28,337 nucleotides of DNA. It comes from DASSNR01 sp036278935. GTDB lineage: Bacteria > Gemmatimonadota > Gemmatimonadetes > Gemmatimonadales > Gemmatimonadaceae. Every line of letters begins with the position of its first letter. Position 1 is the stretch's first letter. A program made the translations under genes and the position numbers. The notes beneath the pieces are model-generated. The model saw only the letters and a program-made list of their open reading frames with translations, had not been told where the DNA came from and searched no databases. This document shows positions 16,111 through 24,915 of the stretch, in pieces. The stretch spans positions 1-28,337 of the forward strand of contig DASUKA010000066.1 in the NCBI GenBank assembly GCA_036278935.1. Direction: 5' to 3'.

Positions 16111-17934
16111 TTACGGTACGGGCTGGCCAGTGGCAGCCCGCGTGAAGTTCGCAACAACGGTGCCCCCCTGCCCGACCGTCACCGTGGCCCGGGAGGGAAC
16201 GTACGTCCCTGTGGCGCTCTCCAGCCACACGGTGTGCTGCCCGGGGCTCACGTAAACCGTTTGCGGGGTGGTTCCCCTGGGCACGCCGTCAACCATCACG
16301 AGCGCGGTTCCCTGGCTCGCCGTCACTTGGATGGCGCCGGTGTTCGCATCGGGATGCACGATCGCGGAAACCTTGCTGGCCAGCCGCGCGAAGAAGCCCT
16401 TTGCCGCGTCCTGCGCTCTCGCAACGCCGGACGTCGGCTTTTCCGGCACCGGGTGCGCGGGCGTGCGGGATTGCTGGCCCGTGGGGAGCGTCACGCTCGG
16501 TATGGATGGCTCCCGAACCTGGACGCCGGATGTCAACCGCTGCGCCGCCGTGCCGGCGGAACGGCGCAGCGAATCTAGCGACACGCTCCTGACTGGCGCT
16601 GCCGCGGCGCCTCCGCTCCCGGGCGTGGTGGCGGAGGTTGGCAGCGCCGAGCGCTCACCCGTGCTCCGACCATCATCCGGTGCCCCGCTGCTCGGGGCGT
16701 CCACGGTTGGCGGAAGGTCGGTCCCCGCCGCGTGCGGCATGGGCAGGTCGCCCGAGCCCCCACCCGGCGAGCCGGCCGCGATGGGCGATCCGTCGCCAAT
16801 GTGGAGGTCCGCGCCCGGCAGCCATGCGCGTACGTGCGCCAGCAGCGAGCCCGCCCCCTGGCGGGCGCTGGCCGCCGTTTGCGGATTGATGACCACCACC
16901 AGCACGGCGACCACGATCACAGCCACCACCACTGCCGTCGCCCGACGCGTGGCGGGGAGCCAGAAATGCGGGCGCACCGTCGGGAGCCCGGGCGCTTCCT
17001 CGCTGACCTTGCCGCTCAATGCTTCCACGAACGCGGTGGCCGAGCTGAAGCGCGCCTCCGGGTTGGCGCTCAGCGCCTTGCGCAGCGCGGCGTTCGCGTG
17101 CAGGCCGAGCCCCTTGCGCAGCGGCACGTCGGCCAGCACCTCCACCGGGTCCACCGTCTGAATTCCCTCTACGGCGGGGGCATCCAGCCGCCGCTGTCCC
17201 GTGATCAGCTCGTACGCCACCACCGCCAGCGCGTACTGGTCCGCGCGGCGGTCCACAACATGGCCGCGGCGCTGCTCCGGCGCGGCGTAGGCCTGCGTAC
17301 CCGCGCCATTCGCGCCCGTCAGGGCGTGGATGGCGCTGAGCGCCGTCGCCACCCCGAAGTCGGAGACGAGGGCGGTGCCCCGCTCGCCAATGAGCAGGTT
17401 GGCCGGCTTCACGCCTCCGTGCACTACAGCGTGGGCGTGCGCATGATCGAGCGCTGCCGCCGCGGAGCCCAGAATGCCGATGATGCGATCGAAGGGGAGG
17501 AGCCTATCGGAATGCAGCAACGCTTCCACACTCCCCCCGCCCTCCACGAGCGGCATGGCGTAGAGCACCATCTCGCCGTGCTGCGCCACATGCATCGGCG
17601 CAATGACTCCCGGATGCGACAGCTCGCCCACGAGCTCGGCGGTGCGCGTCAGCCGCTCATGCGCGGCGGCGGCGCGCTGCCCCAGTACCAGCACCTTGAG
17701 CGCCACATCTCGATCGAGCGCCACATCGTGCGCGCGGTACACCGCGCCGAACGGTCCCGTGCCTATCCGCTCGGCCACGCGGTAGCCCTCGCCGGCCGCC
17801 TCCCGCACGGCCGCATCATCCACGCGCGGGAGCGCCGGCGATGGCATGCGAGGGCCGGGCGCGGCGGCTGGTGTCGTCTGCACCCCGGCTGGATAGCGCT
17901 GCGCGCGTGCTCGGCGGCGGAAGGGGAGTCGCAT
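16111..17934 (-). CDS. Membrane Ser/Thr kinase-like protein with HGG catalytic loop (predicted pseudokinase) and PEGA domain
   Basis: A 607-residue protein: kinase-like domain (~50-308), single TM helix (~332-349), a long Pro/Ser/Gly-rich stretch (~350-520), and a C-terminal PEGA-like beta domain (~537-600, TALVMVDGVPRGTTPQTVYVSPGQHTVWLE). Kinase motifs seen are the Gly-rich loop IGTGPFGAVY (57-66), ATP-binding Lys80 (DVALK), DFG (192-194) and APEQ (218-221). The catalytic loop reads HGGVKPANL (172-180), so both Arg and the catalytic Asp of HRDxKPxN are Gly; Lys176, Asn179 and the DFG Asp remain. It may still bind ATP but should phosphorylate poorly or not at all. It starts 5 nt after the second tadG-like gene, so it is likely the last gene of the Tad operon. 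PEGA domains (known) are surface or periplasmic beta modules. Its role is inferred to be pilus-linked signalling or scaffolding. Confidence 0.85.
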   Translation of the reverse strand: MRLPFRRRARAQRYPAGVQTTPAAAPGPRMPSPALPRVDDAAVREAAGEGYRVAERIGTGPFGAVYRAHDVALDRDVALKVLVLGQRAAAAHERLTRTAELVGELSHPGVIAPMHVAQHGEMVLYAMPLVEGGGSVEALLHSDRLLPFDRIIGILGSAAAALDHAHAHAVVHGGVKPANLLIGERGTALVSDFGVATALSAIHALTGANGAGTQAYAAPEQRRGHVVDRRADQYALAVVAYELITGQRRLDAPAVEGIQTVDPVEVLADVPLRKGLGLHANAALRKALSANPEARFSSATAFVEALSGKVSEEAPGLPTVRPHFWLPATRRATAVVVAVIVVAVLVVVINPQTAASARQGAGSLLAHVRAWLPGADLHIGDGSPIAAGSPGGGSGDLPMPHAAGTDLPPTVDAPSSGAPDDGRSTGERSALPTSATTPGSGGAAAAPVRSVSLDSLRRSAGTAAQRLTSGVQVREPSIPSVTLPTGQQSRTPAHPVPEKPTSGVARAQDAAKGFFARLASKVSAIVHPDANTGAIQVTASQGTALVMVDGVPRGTTPQTVYVSPGQHTVWLESATGTYVPSRATVTVGQGGTVVANFTRAATGQPVP

Positions 17935-17939
17935 GGCCG

Positions 17940-19046
17940 TTACTGAACCAGGACGCCCTTCTTGAGGGGACCGGGGAGGAGCGAGAAGGCGCCGTCCGGC
18001 GCCGCCATTGCGGTGAAGTAGCCAGCCACCTCATCGGGTTTGCTCTTGCCCGCGCCCTTGTTGAAACCCGCGATGGCGAACACGCCGACGTACTTCACGG
18101 TCGCGCGCAGGTTGGCCCCGGATTCCCCATTGTTCGTGCTCCACATGGCGAGCTTCACCCTGGGCTGGAGATCGCAGCTGAAGCCGTTGCCGTTCTGCGT
18201 CGTGCCGCCGTTGTCATCGCAGAACTGCTTGAGCGCATTCGCCGTTTGCCCGCCGCCTTCGCCCGGGTCGCCCGAGAGCACCGTGCCCGGCCCGATGCTC
18301 ATATTCGCGCACGTGCCCTGGATAGCCTCCTTGTATGACTTGTTTCCATCCCACGGGTCGTTGACCTGCACGGCCGCGATATTGCCCGGCGAGAGCGTAT
18401 TGTCCTTGCTCTCGAGCAGCGCGACGGAGTCGGCGGGATAGCTCATGGCCGCGAGCCGCGTCACATCATCCTCCGTGAGATCGTAGCTCGGGTCCTTGGT
18501 GCCCGCGGGCGGATAGAGTTGGTCGAGCAACGTCTGGTAGCTCACCGCCCAGGGCTTGAGGCAAGAGGTGAACGAGACGGCCCCCACCGCCGCCACTGAC
18601 GTCGTGCGCAGCGAGACGCTCGTGGCCCCGAACACGTGGCCGAAGGTGAACGCCGCCGGATAGTGGCCCGTCACGCGCACGGCGTTCAGCGCGGGATCGG
18701 TCCACTGTTCCAGTGCGCTGAAGGTGCCCGCATCGAAATCCCAGTGCCCGGGCACCACGTCGGAGTCGCCAATCGCGGCCGTGTCATTCCCTACGGGGTT
18801 GAGTGGCACGTACGAGATCGCTGTGGACTGGGCCGTTTCAGGCGAGCCGTTCTGGAGATCGACAATGGCAGCCAGTGCAGCGGCATCCGAGGTGGTCTGC
18901 AACTGCGTCCTGAACAGGTACATCCGCCCGAAGTCGAACGCGACTCCGGTAAAGCCGAGCAGCACGGTGATGAGAATGCACACGAGGACGAGCGTGGCGC
19001 CCATCCTCTCGTGCATCCAGCGCGTTGTGCTCCGGCGGTGTTGCAT
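17940..19046 (-). CDS. TadG-like pilus-associated protein, copy 2
   Basis: A 368-residue protein of the TadE/TadG-like superfamily. One N-terminal TM segment (GATLVLVCILITVLLGFTGVAFDFGRMYLF) is followed by a QLQTTSDAAALAAIVDLQNG stretch typical of TadG proteins, then a large extracytoplasmic domain with several Cys (SCLKPWAV, GTCANM, QFCDDN, FSCDLQP). It ends in PGPLKKGVLVQ. It is a clear paralog of the upstream gene over its full length, with the same start, Cys landmarks and tail. ATG 19046 is chosen for GAGGG 7 nt upstream; the longer frame would need a TTG at 19067. In Tad systems (known) such proteins are minor pilins or surface-assembly factors. It follows copy 1 by 104 nt and precedes the pseudokinase by 5 nt. 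Confidence 0.82.
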   Translation of the reverse strand: MQHRRSTTRWMHERMGATLVLVCILITVLLGFTGVAFDFGRMYLFRTQLQTTSDAAALAAIVDLQNGSPETAQSTAISYVPLNPVGNDTAAIGDSDVVPGHWDFDAGTFSALEQWTDPALNAVRVTGHYPAAFTFGHVFGATSVSLRTTSVAAVGAVSFTSCLKPWAVSYQTLLDQLYPPAGTKDPSYDLTEDDVTRLAAMSYPADSVALLESKDNTLSPGNIAAVQVNDPWDGNKSYKEAIQGTCANMSIGPGTVLSGDPGEGGGQTANALKQFCDDNGGTTQNGNGFSCDLQPRVKLAMWSTNNGESGANLRATVKYVGVFAIAGFNKGAGKSKPDEVAGYFTAMAAPDGAFSLLPGPLKKGVLVQ

Positions 19047-19150
19047 GGTCGTGCCCTCGTGCACCAACAGGTGGAGATGCGATCCATTACCGGCGAGCCA
19101 GAAGGGGTGGCCGCCGAGGTTGCGGGTTACGGGAGAGAAATGGATGGCGG

Positions 19151-20275
19151 CTACTGAACCAGCACGCCCTTCTTCAAGGGACCGGGCTCGGGCGAGAAGC
19201 CGCCTGATGGGTCGCCAAGTGCCTTGAGGTAGCCGAACACCTGCCCTTGGTCGTACCCCGTTACGACAAAGGCGCCGATGTACTTCACCTGCACCGCGGA
19301 TTTGCCGTTCTTGTCCTCATGCTCGGCCCATATCGGAACGAAGACGTCCCGGGGGGGATCACAGACGCCGCTGTTTCCGGACGTCCCACAGAGATCACCA
19401 ACACCCTGATCCGTCGGGCCATTCCCATCGCCCGGCTCGGTCTGGAGCCAATCCCCTACACTCACGGAGCTGGATAGGCAATCGGAGCTGCCGATGAGGT
19501 CTCGGTAGACGTTGTCTCCTGACACGGGTGATCCGTACGGTTCGGTTACGCCGTCGGCGGACAGCTCGATGGGGAACTCCACCGCGTAGTAATTGCCGGG
19601 GATGTATGCGCTGTCCTCAACAAAGATGGACCCGCTGTCCTGCTGGCTCGCTATCTTGAATGCGATCAGCTTCTGGCTGGTCCGAAGAAAGTTCACGTCC
19701 TCGTTCGTGAGGTCATACGACAGGTCGCTCGGATCGTGGCCCAGCGTGGCGAGGATGTTGGTGTACGGCACGGCCCACGGCTTGAGGCAGGAGCTGGACC
19801 CCACCGATCCCAGCGCCGCCACCGATTCGGTGCGAAGCGCCGTCTGCGTCTCCCCGAACACGTGGCCGAAGGTGTAGAACGCGGGATAGTGGGCGATTAC
19901 CCGCACTGCGTTCACCGCCGGATCAGTCCAGCTGACCAGGGGCGTGAACACGTGCGTATCGAAGTCCCACGTGCCCGGCACCACATCGCTGTCGGCCACC
20001 GTGGCCGTGTCCTTCTCCACGAGATTCAGCGGCACGTACGAGAGCGCGGTGGCCTGCGCGGTGGTCGGCGAATTATTCACCAGGTCTATGACGCCCGCCA
20101 ACGCCGCCGCGTCCGCGGTGGTCTGCAACTGCGCCTTGAACAGGTACATCCGCCCGAAATCGAACGCCACACCCGTGAAGCCGAGCAGCACCGTGATGAG
20201 AATGCACACCAGCACCAGCGTGGCGCCCCGCCTGCCGCGCCCCCGTCGCCAAACCTTCTGTTGCCGCCGATTCAT
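19151..20275 (-). CDS. TadG-like pilus-associated protein, copy 1
   Basis: A 374-residue protein, paralogous to the next gene downstream. An arginine-rich N-terminus is followed by one TM segment (GATLVLVCILITVLLGFTGVAFDFGRMYLF), the AQLQTTADAAALAGVIDLVNN region, SSCLKPWAVPY, a middle that differs from copy 2, paired Cys (SSDCLSSS, DLCGTSG, GVCDPP), and the shared tail PGPLKKGVLVQ. ATG 20275 is chosen because GGAGGGAG lies just upstream. The cysteines suggest disulfides in an exported domain. It follows tadC by 63 nt in the same direction and so belongs to the Tad operon. Confidence 0.82.
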   Translation of the reverse strand: MNRRQQKVWRRGRGRRGATLVLVCILITVLLGFTGVAFDFGRMYLFKAQLQTTADAAALAGVIDLVNNSPTTAQATALSYVPLNLVEKDTATVADSDVVPGTWDFDTHVFTPLVSWTDPAVNAVRVIAHYPAFYTFGHVFGETQTALRTESVAALGSVGSSSCLKPWAVPYTNILATLGHDPSDLSYDLTNEDVNFLRTSQKLIAFKIASQQDSGSIFVEDSAYIPGNYYAVEFPIELSADGVTEPYGSPVSGDNVYRDLIGSSDCLSSSVSVGDWLQTEPGDGNGPTDQGVGDLCGTSGNSGVCDPPRDVFVPIWAEHEDKNGKSAVQVKYIGAFVVTGYDQGQVFGYLKALGDPSGGFSPEPGPLKKGVLVQ

Positions 20276-20338
20276 GGTTCTCTCCCTCCAGGTACGGGAG
20301 TCCCCGCTCGCCACCCGGTGCACGCCGGGCCGCCACGG

Positions 20339-21250
20339 TTAGTGGTTGAGCGTCGCCAACATGTTGTAAATCTGGATCATCGCCGACCCGATGATCGCGA
20401 TGAAGATGGTGGGGAAGATGAATAGTCCGAGCGGCAACAGCATCTTGAGCGCCGCGGTGGCCGCCTTCTTCTCCGCCGCCTGCTTCCGTTTCTTCCGCAA
20501 TGATTCGGCGTACACCCGGAGCACCGTGGCGATGGATGTCCCCCACTTCTCGCTCTGAATCAGATTCGCCGCCAACCCCCGCAGCTCCTCCACCCCCGTG
20601 CGCTCCCACAGCCCGTGCATGGCCTGGTCGCGCGACATCCCCGCGTTCACCCGCCGGTTCACGATCATGAGCTCCCTGGCCAGGTCGGGGTGCAGCAGCG
20701 CCATCTCCCTGGCCACCCGCAGAATGCCGGCATCCAAGCTGATCCCCGCCTCCACGCACACTACCAGCAGGTCCATGGAATCGGGGAGCGCCCGCCGGAT
20801 CTTCTCCTGCCGTGACTCGGCCATATGGCCCAGCACCGCGGGCGGAACGAGCAGCCCCACCGCGATAGCCAGCACCAGCACGCCCGCGAACTTCAACAGG
20901 TCGTTGCGCGGCATGAAGAGCACAGCCGACAGGGGAAAGAGCGCCATGGATGCCAGCCGGATGACCGCGTACACCACCGGGGCCGAGGGGCCATCGTAAC
21001 CGGCGTGCACGATTCTGTCGGCCACCTCCTTGGGCGGGCGCCAGGAAGTGGGCGCCCGGCGCGCCAGCCACCCCGCCACCCGGTCGCCGGCCCGGCCGCG
21101 CGGCGCCTCCACCGGAAGTGAATCGTCATTGCCACCGGCGCGATCGAGCACCGCCTGCCGCGCACGATCGCGGTGCAGGGCGAACTGCGCCGCCAGCAAC
21201 GCCACCACGAGCACGCCCAGCAGAACCATCAGCAGCGTTGGCGTCGTCAT
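20339..21250 (-). CDS. tadC: Tad pilus inner-membrane platform protein TadC
   Basis: A 303-residue member of the type II secretion F family. There is an N-terminal TM segment, a cytoplasmic region, a central TM pair (~95-140), then the conserved F domain: RRALPDSMDLLVVCVEAGISLDAGILRVA, ELMIVNRRVNAGMSRDQAMHGLWERTG, and LIQSEKWGTSIATVLRVYAESLRKKRKQAAEKKAATAALKMLLPLGLFIFP, with the final TM helices. TadB and TadC (known) form the membrane platform that couples the TadA ATPase to pilus assembly. The start ATG 21250 has GAGGAG upstream, overlapping the tadB stop. Confidence 0.92.
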   Translation of the reverse strand: MTTPTLLMVLLGVLVVALLAAQFALHRDRARQAVLDRAGGNDDSLPVEAPRGRAGDRVAGWLARRAPTSWRPPKEVADRIVHAGYDGPSAPVVYAVIRLASMALFPLSAVLFMPRNDLLKFAGVLVLAIAVGLLVPPAVLGHMAESRQEKIRRALPDSMDLLVVCVEAGISLDAGILRVAREMALLHPDLARELMIVNRRVNAGMSRDQAMHGLWERTGVEELRGLAANLIQSEKWGTSIATVLRVYAESLRKKRKQAAEKKAATAALKMLLPLGLFIFPTIFIAIIGSAMIQIYNMLATLNH

Positions 21251-21259
21251 GCGCGCTCC

Positions 21260-22216
21260 TCAGAAGTCCACATCACCAATCTTCCGGAGAATCAGGTAGC
21301 CCACGATATCCGAGACCACGGCGTACACCAGCATCACGTGCCCCACCGTCGTGTCGTACAGCGGTTGCATGTACTTGGGGTTGAGCACGCTAAATACCAC
21401 GAACAGCAGCACCGGCAGCAGCGCCAGCACCACAGCCGAGAGCTTCGGCTCCGCGGTGAGCGTGTCGAGCTGGCCGCGGAGCACCACCCGCTCTCGCATG
21501 AGCGTGGAGATGTTGCTCATCACCTCGGCCAGGTTGCCGCCCGTTTCCCGCTGGATGAGCAGGGCGGTGACGAACATCTTGAGGTCCAGCAGATTCGTGC
21601 GCGCCTGCATGTCGAGCAGCGCGGTGCGCACGTCCACGCCCAGCCGCTGCTCGTCGTAGAAGCGGATGAACTCCGGGCCGAGCGGCTGCGACATCTCATC
21701 GCCGATGAACTTCATGGCCGCCTGCAGCGAATAGCCCGCCTTGAGCGCGTTCACGAGCATGTCGATCGCTTCGGGAAGCTGCCGGTCGAACGCCTTCAGG
21801 CGCACCCGCTCTTTGTGCTTGAGGTAGAGCCAGGGGCACGCGGCGCCGATCAGGCCGAACACCGGCATGGCCCATACGTCCAGCTGCATCCCGATGAGCG
21901 CGCCCACCCCCGCGATGACCGCGCAGAGCAGCACGAACTCCCCTACGCTGCTCCGCGAGCCGGCTCGCTCCAGCTGCTCGGCCACGCGCGCGGTGAAGGT
22001 CTTGTCGGCAAGCAGCCGGTTGAGCACATCCAGCTGGCTGGCCCGCTGCTCCTCCTTGAGGATGGCCGGCGCGGCACCGGTCTTCATGACGCCGGGCAGG
22101 AGACGCTCGCGCAGCGCATCCTCCGTGGCCAGCCGCCGGTGATTCACCAGGGTGTAGCCGGCGAAGATGAGGAGCACCGTGCCAAGGAACACGGCAGCGA
22201 GCACGAGCGCCATCAT
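21260..22216 (-). CDS. tadB: Tad pilus inner-membrane platform protein TadB
   Basis: A 318-residue type II secretion F family protein, partner of TadC. TM1 is at the N-terminus (LVLAAVFLGTVLLIFAGYTLV), a central TM pair at ~115-155, the F domain DRQLPEAIDMLVNALKAGYSLQAAMKFIGDEMSQPLGPEF, then KMFVTALLIQRETGGNLAEVMSNISTLMRERVVLRGQLDTLTAEPKLSAVVLALLP and the last TM helices. ATG 22216 is preceded by GGAG and starts 2 nt after the tadA stop, which points to coupled translation. Confidence 0.92.
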   Translation of the reverse strand: MMALVLAAVFLGTVLLIFAGYTLVNHRRLATEDALRERLLPGVMKTGAAPAILKEEQRASQLDVLNRLLADKTFTARVAEQLERAGSRSSVGEFVLLCAVIAGVGALIGMQLDVWAMPVFGLIGAACPWLYLKHKERVRLKAFDRQLPEAIDMLVNALKAGYSLQAAMKFIGDEMSQPLGPEFIRFYDEQRLGVDVRTALLDMQARTNLLDLKMFVTALLIQRETGGNLAEVMSNISTLMRERVVLRGQLDTLTAEPKLSAVVLALLPVLLFVVFSVLNPKYMQPLYDTTVGHVMLVYAVVSDIVGYLILRKIGDVDF

Positions 22217-22218
22217 CG

Positions 22219-23652
22219 CTATTGCTCCGCAAAGATGTGCGGGGGAAGCTCCACGCCGGCCAGCCGCAGCCGCTCGATGAAGAGCGGGCGCACGCCGGTG
22301 GCCTCGAATTGCCCCACCACCTTCCCCTCGGCGGAGATGCCACGCCGGTGGAAGCGGTAGATCTCCTGCATGGTCACGATGTCCCCCTCCATGCTCGTGA
22401 CCTCGGTAATGCTGGTCACGCGGCGGGAGCCATCGGTGAGGCGCGACACCTGGATCACCAGATCGAGCGCGGAGGAGATCTGCTCGCGCATGGCGCGGTT
22501 GGGCAGATTGGTGCCGGCAAAGAGGATCATCGTCTCCAGGCGGGCCAGCGCATCGCGCGGTGCGTTGGCGTGGATGGTGGTGAGCGAGCCCTCGTGGCCG
22601 GTGTTCATGGCCTGGAGCATGTCCAGCGCCTCGGCCGAGCGCACCTCGCCCACGATGATCCGATCCGGCCGCATGCGCAGCGCGTTCTTCACCAGGTCGC
22701 GCGCCAGCACCTCGCCCCGCCCCTCGGAGTTGGGTGGGCGGGTTTCCAGCCGCACCACGTGCTCCTGCTGCAAGCGCAGCTCTGCCGCATCCTCGATGGT
22801 CACGATGCGCTCGCTGCTCGGAATGAAGGAGCTGAGCGCATTGAGCAGCGTGGTCTTACCGGCGCCCGTACCGCCCGAGATCAGGACATTGAGCCGGGCC
22901 CGCACGCAGCCGGCCAGCAGATTCACCATGTCCTGCGTGAGCGCGCCGCTCTCCACCAGCTTCTGCACGGTGATACCGGCGGTGAAGCGCCGGATGGAGA
23001 CCACGGGGCCGTCGACGGAGAGCGGCGGGATGATGGCGTTCACGCGCGAGCCGTCGGGAAGGCGGGCATCCACCATGGGGCTCGACTCGTCCACCCGCCT
23101 CCCCACGCGGCTCACGATCCTGTCGATGACGGCCAGCAGGTGCGCATCGTCGCGGAAGGTGGTGAGGGCGCGCGAGAGCCGGCCATCCCGCTCCACATAG
23201 ACATCCTTGGGACCGTTCACCAGGATGTCGGTCACCTTCTTGTCGCGAAAGAGCGGCTCGATGGGGCCCAGCCCGGTGACCTCGTAGACGATCTGCTCCA
23301 CCACCTCCTCGCGCTCGGCCTGACTCAACGGGGTGGACTCGCCGCGCAGCAGCTCGTTCACGGCCTGGCGGATCTGCATGACGATCACCTTCTCGTCGGC
23401 AATCCGCTCCAGCACCTCCAGGTCCAGCCGCTCGATGAGTCGCCGGTGCAGCTCCACCTTCAGCTGGTCCACCGCGGAGAGTGCTTGCTCCTCCGGGTGG
23501 CGCGGCCCGTACATTCCCGAGGCGGTGCCGGCGGTCTCTGCCAGGCCAGGCGATGGGGCGGCACCATTGCCGGCGGCCTGTCCGTCAGCATCAGGAGTCG
23601 GTGCGATGGGAGCGGACCGTCCGAGCAGCCGGTCGCGCAACGAGTGTGACAT
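22219..23652 (-). CDS. tadA: Tad pilus secretion ATPase TadA/CpaF
   Basis: A 477-residue hexameric secretion ATPase of the CpaF family. A variable N-terminus (~1-60) precedes the N-terminal domain, with IVYEVTGLGPIEPLFRDKKVTDILVNG at ~121-147. Walker A GGTGAGKT is at 260-267, the Asp-box region VTIEDAAEL at ~284-292, Walker B RIIVGEVR at ~331-338 and the His box SLTTIHAN at ~356-363. All catalytic motifs are intact. It powers Flp pilus extension (and in some species retraction) at the cytoplasmic face. ATG 23652 is preferred over ATG 23655 because GGAGG is then 5 nt away; both overlap the cpaE stop. Confidence 0.94.
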   Translation of the reverse strand: MSHSLRDRLLGRSAPIAPTPDADGQAAGNGAAPSPGLAETAGTASGMYGPRHPEEQALSAVDQLKVELHRRLIERLDLEVLERIADEKVIVMQIRQAVNELLRGESTPLSQAEREEVVEQIVYEVTGLGPIEPLFRDKKVTDILVNGPKDVYVERDGRLSRALTTFRDDAHLLAVIDRIVSRVGRRVDESSPMVDARLPDGSRVNAIIPPLSVDGPVVSIRRFTAGITVQKLVESGALTQDMVNLLAGCVRARLNVLISGGTGAGKTTLLNALSSFIPSSERIVTIEDAAELRLQQEHVVRLETRPPNSEGRGEVLARDLVKNALRMRPDRIIVGEVRSAEALDMLQAMNTGHEGSLTTIHANAPRDALARLETMILFAGTNLPNRAMREQISSALDLVIQVSRLTDGSRRVTSITEVTSMEGDIVTMQEIYRFHRRGISAEGKVVGQFEATGVRPLFIERLRLAGVELPPHIFAEQ

Positions 23653-24842
23653 CATGTCCTCCGGCGGCCAAGCAACCGGCCAATTCGAGAACCCGTTCCA
23701 CGAGCATTCGCGCTCTGCCCGGCCGCGGGTCCGCCATTGAGCTGCGCGGCAAGCCCGGTGTAGCTCTTCGCCAGATGCGAGGCGGCATCGTGGTCCACCA
23801 CCGCCACCCCCTTCATGAGCGCCGCGGTGGAGGCGCGGTAATCGTTCGGAATGGTGTAGAACACCTTGCGGCTGAGCAGCTCGGCGGCATCGCTTACCGA
23901 CACCACGTCGCCCGACTGGTGGCGGTTCACCACCACGTGCAGCTTGGTGTCCGCGTAGCCCAGCCGCTGCGCGAGCGCGAGCGTGCGCTGCGTGCTGCGC
24001 AGCGCCGGCACGGTGAGCTGGGTGACCACCACGATGTGATCGGCGGAATCCAGCGCGGCGATGGTACGCTCGCTTATGTGGTGCTCGCAGTCGATGACGG
24101 TGAAGGCGAAGCTCGAGCGCAGCTGGCTGATCACGCTGTTGGCCACGGAGCCGTCCAGCAGATCAGCGGCCTCCGGGCTCTCCGAGGATGGGAGCACGGC
24201 TACGCCGCCCGGACACAGGGTGAGCATGGAGTGGAGGAGATCGGCATCCAGCCGGTCCACCTTCTTCACCAGATCCCCCATGTCGTAGGCCGGCTTGAGG
24301 TTGAGCATCACGCGCAGGTCGCCGCCGGCGGCAGCCATGTCGACCAGCGCCACGCGCCCCTCCGGGTGGTTCCGGGCCAGCGCGAAGGCGATGTTCACCG
24401 CCACGGTGGAGGTCCCCAGCCCTCCCTTGCCGCTGTACACCGCGATGGCCGAGCCGGCCTGCGCGCTGCCGCTGCGAGCGCGGCGCATCAGGCGATCCAC
24501 AGCGGCGGAGAGGTCACGCGGGCTGGAGGGGTACACCAGGAATTCATGCACGCCAGAGCGCATGGCGCGCAGAATGAGATCGGGGTCCGCCTGCGGAGCC
24601 GTGCCGATCACCAGGGTGGATGAAGCCCGGCTCTCCCGGTCGACCGCGGAGAGGTCCGCCTCGCTGATACCCTGCAAGGGGAGGACGAGAAGATCGAAGC
24701 GCTCCCGGCGTAGCTGGTCCAGTGCATCGGCCAGGCGCATGGCAGGGACGGCCGGGGCAAAGCCATAGCGTTGCAGGATGCCGTTGGCGACATCCTGCGG
24801 TCCTGCCGACCCGGCCACGATAATTGCTCTGCGCTCCGTCAC
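23652..24842 (-). CDS. cpaE: CpaE/TadZ-like pilus localisation ATPase
   Basis: A 396-residue protein. Residues ~4-120 form a receiver-like domain (RRAIIVAGSAGPQDVANGIL, DLLVLPLQ, HEFLVYPSSPRDLSAAVDRL). A MinD/ParA-type ATPase follows, with a deviant Walker A SGKGGLGTSTVAVN (137-150), VALVDMAAAGGDLRVML, FTVIDCEHH and HIVVVTQLTVPALRST. The receiver-like domain has no obvious phospho-acceptor, as is usual in CpaE/TadZ (known), which positions the Tad machine at the pole. GTG 24842 is chosen for the GAGGTG 5 nt upstream. It lies 73 nt after the secretin gene. Confidence 0.88.
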   Translation of the reverse strand: MTERRAIIVAGSAGPQDVANGILQRYGFAPAVPAMRLADALDQLRRERFDLLVLPLQGISEADLSAVDRESRASSTLVIGTAPQADPDLILRAMRSGVHEFLVYPSSPRDLSAAVDRLMRRARSGSAQAGSAIAVYSGKGGLGTSTVAVNIAFALARNHPEGRVALVDMAAAGGDLRVMLNLKPAYDMGDLVKKVDRLDADLLHSMLTLCPGGVAVLPSSESPEAADLLDGSVANSVISQLRSSFAFTVIDCEHHISERTIAALDSADHIVVVTQLTVPALRSTQRTLALAQRLGYADTKLHVVVNRHQSGDVVSVSDAAELLSRKVFYTIPNDYRASTAALMKGVAVVDHDAASHLAKSYTGLAAQLNGGPAAGQSANARGTGSRIGRLLGRRRT

Positions 24843-24915
24843 TGCATCACCTCGTGTGCTTGCTTCACTCAATGGGCGACCCGGTTGGCCGCCCGTCCTC
24901 TCATGTGCTTCCCAT

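Noticed and set aside
21173..22360. Plus-strand open frame of 395 codons opposite tadB/tadC
   Set aside because: His/Gln/Arg-rich antisense shadow; tadB and the tadA end on the other strand are unambiguous.
22222..23649. Plus-strand open frame of 475 codons opposite tadA
   Set aside because: It mirrors tadA almost exactly and has no domain; tadA has all its catalytic motifs.
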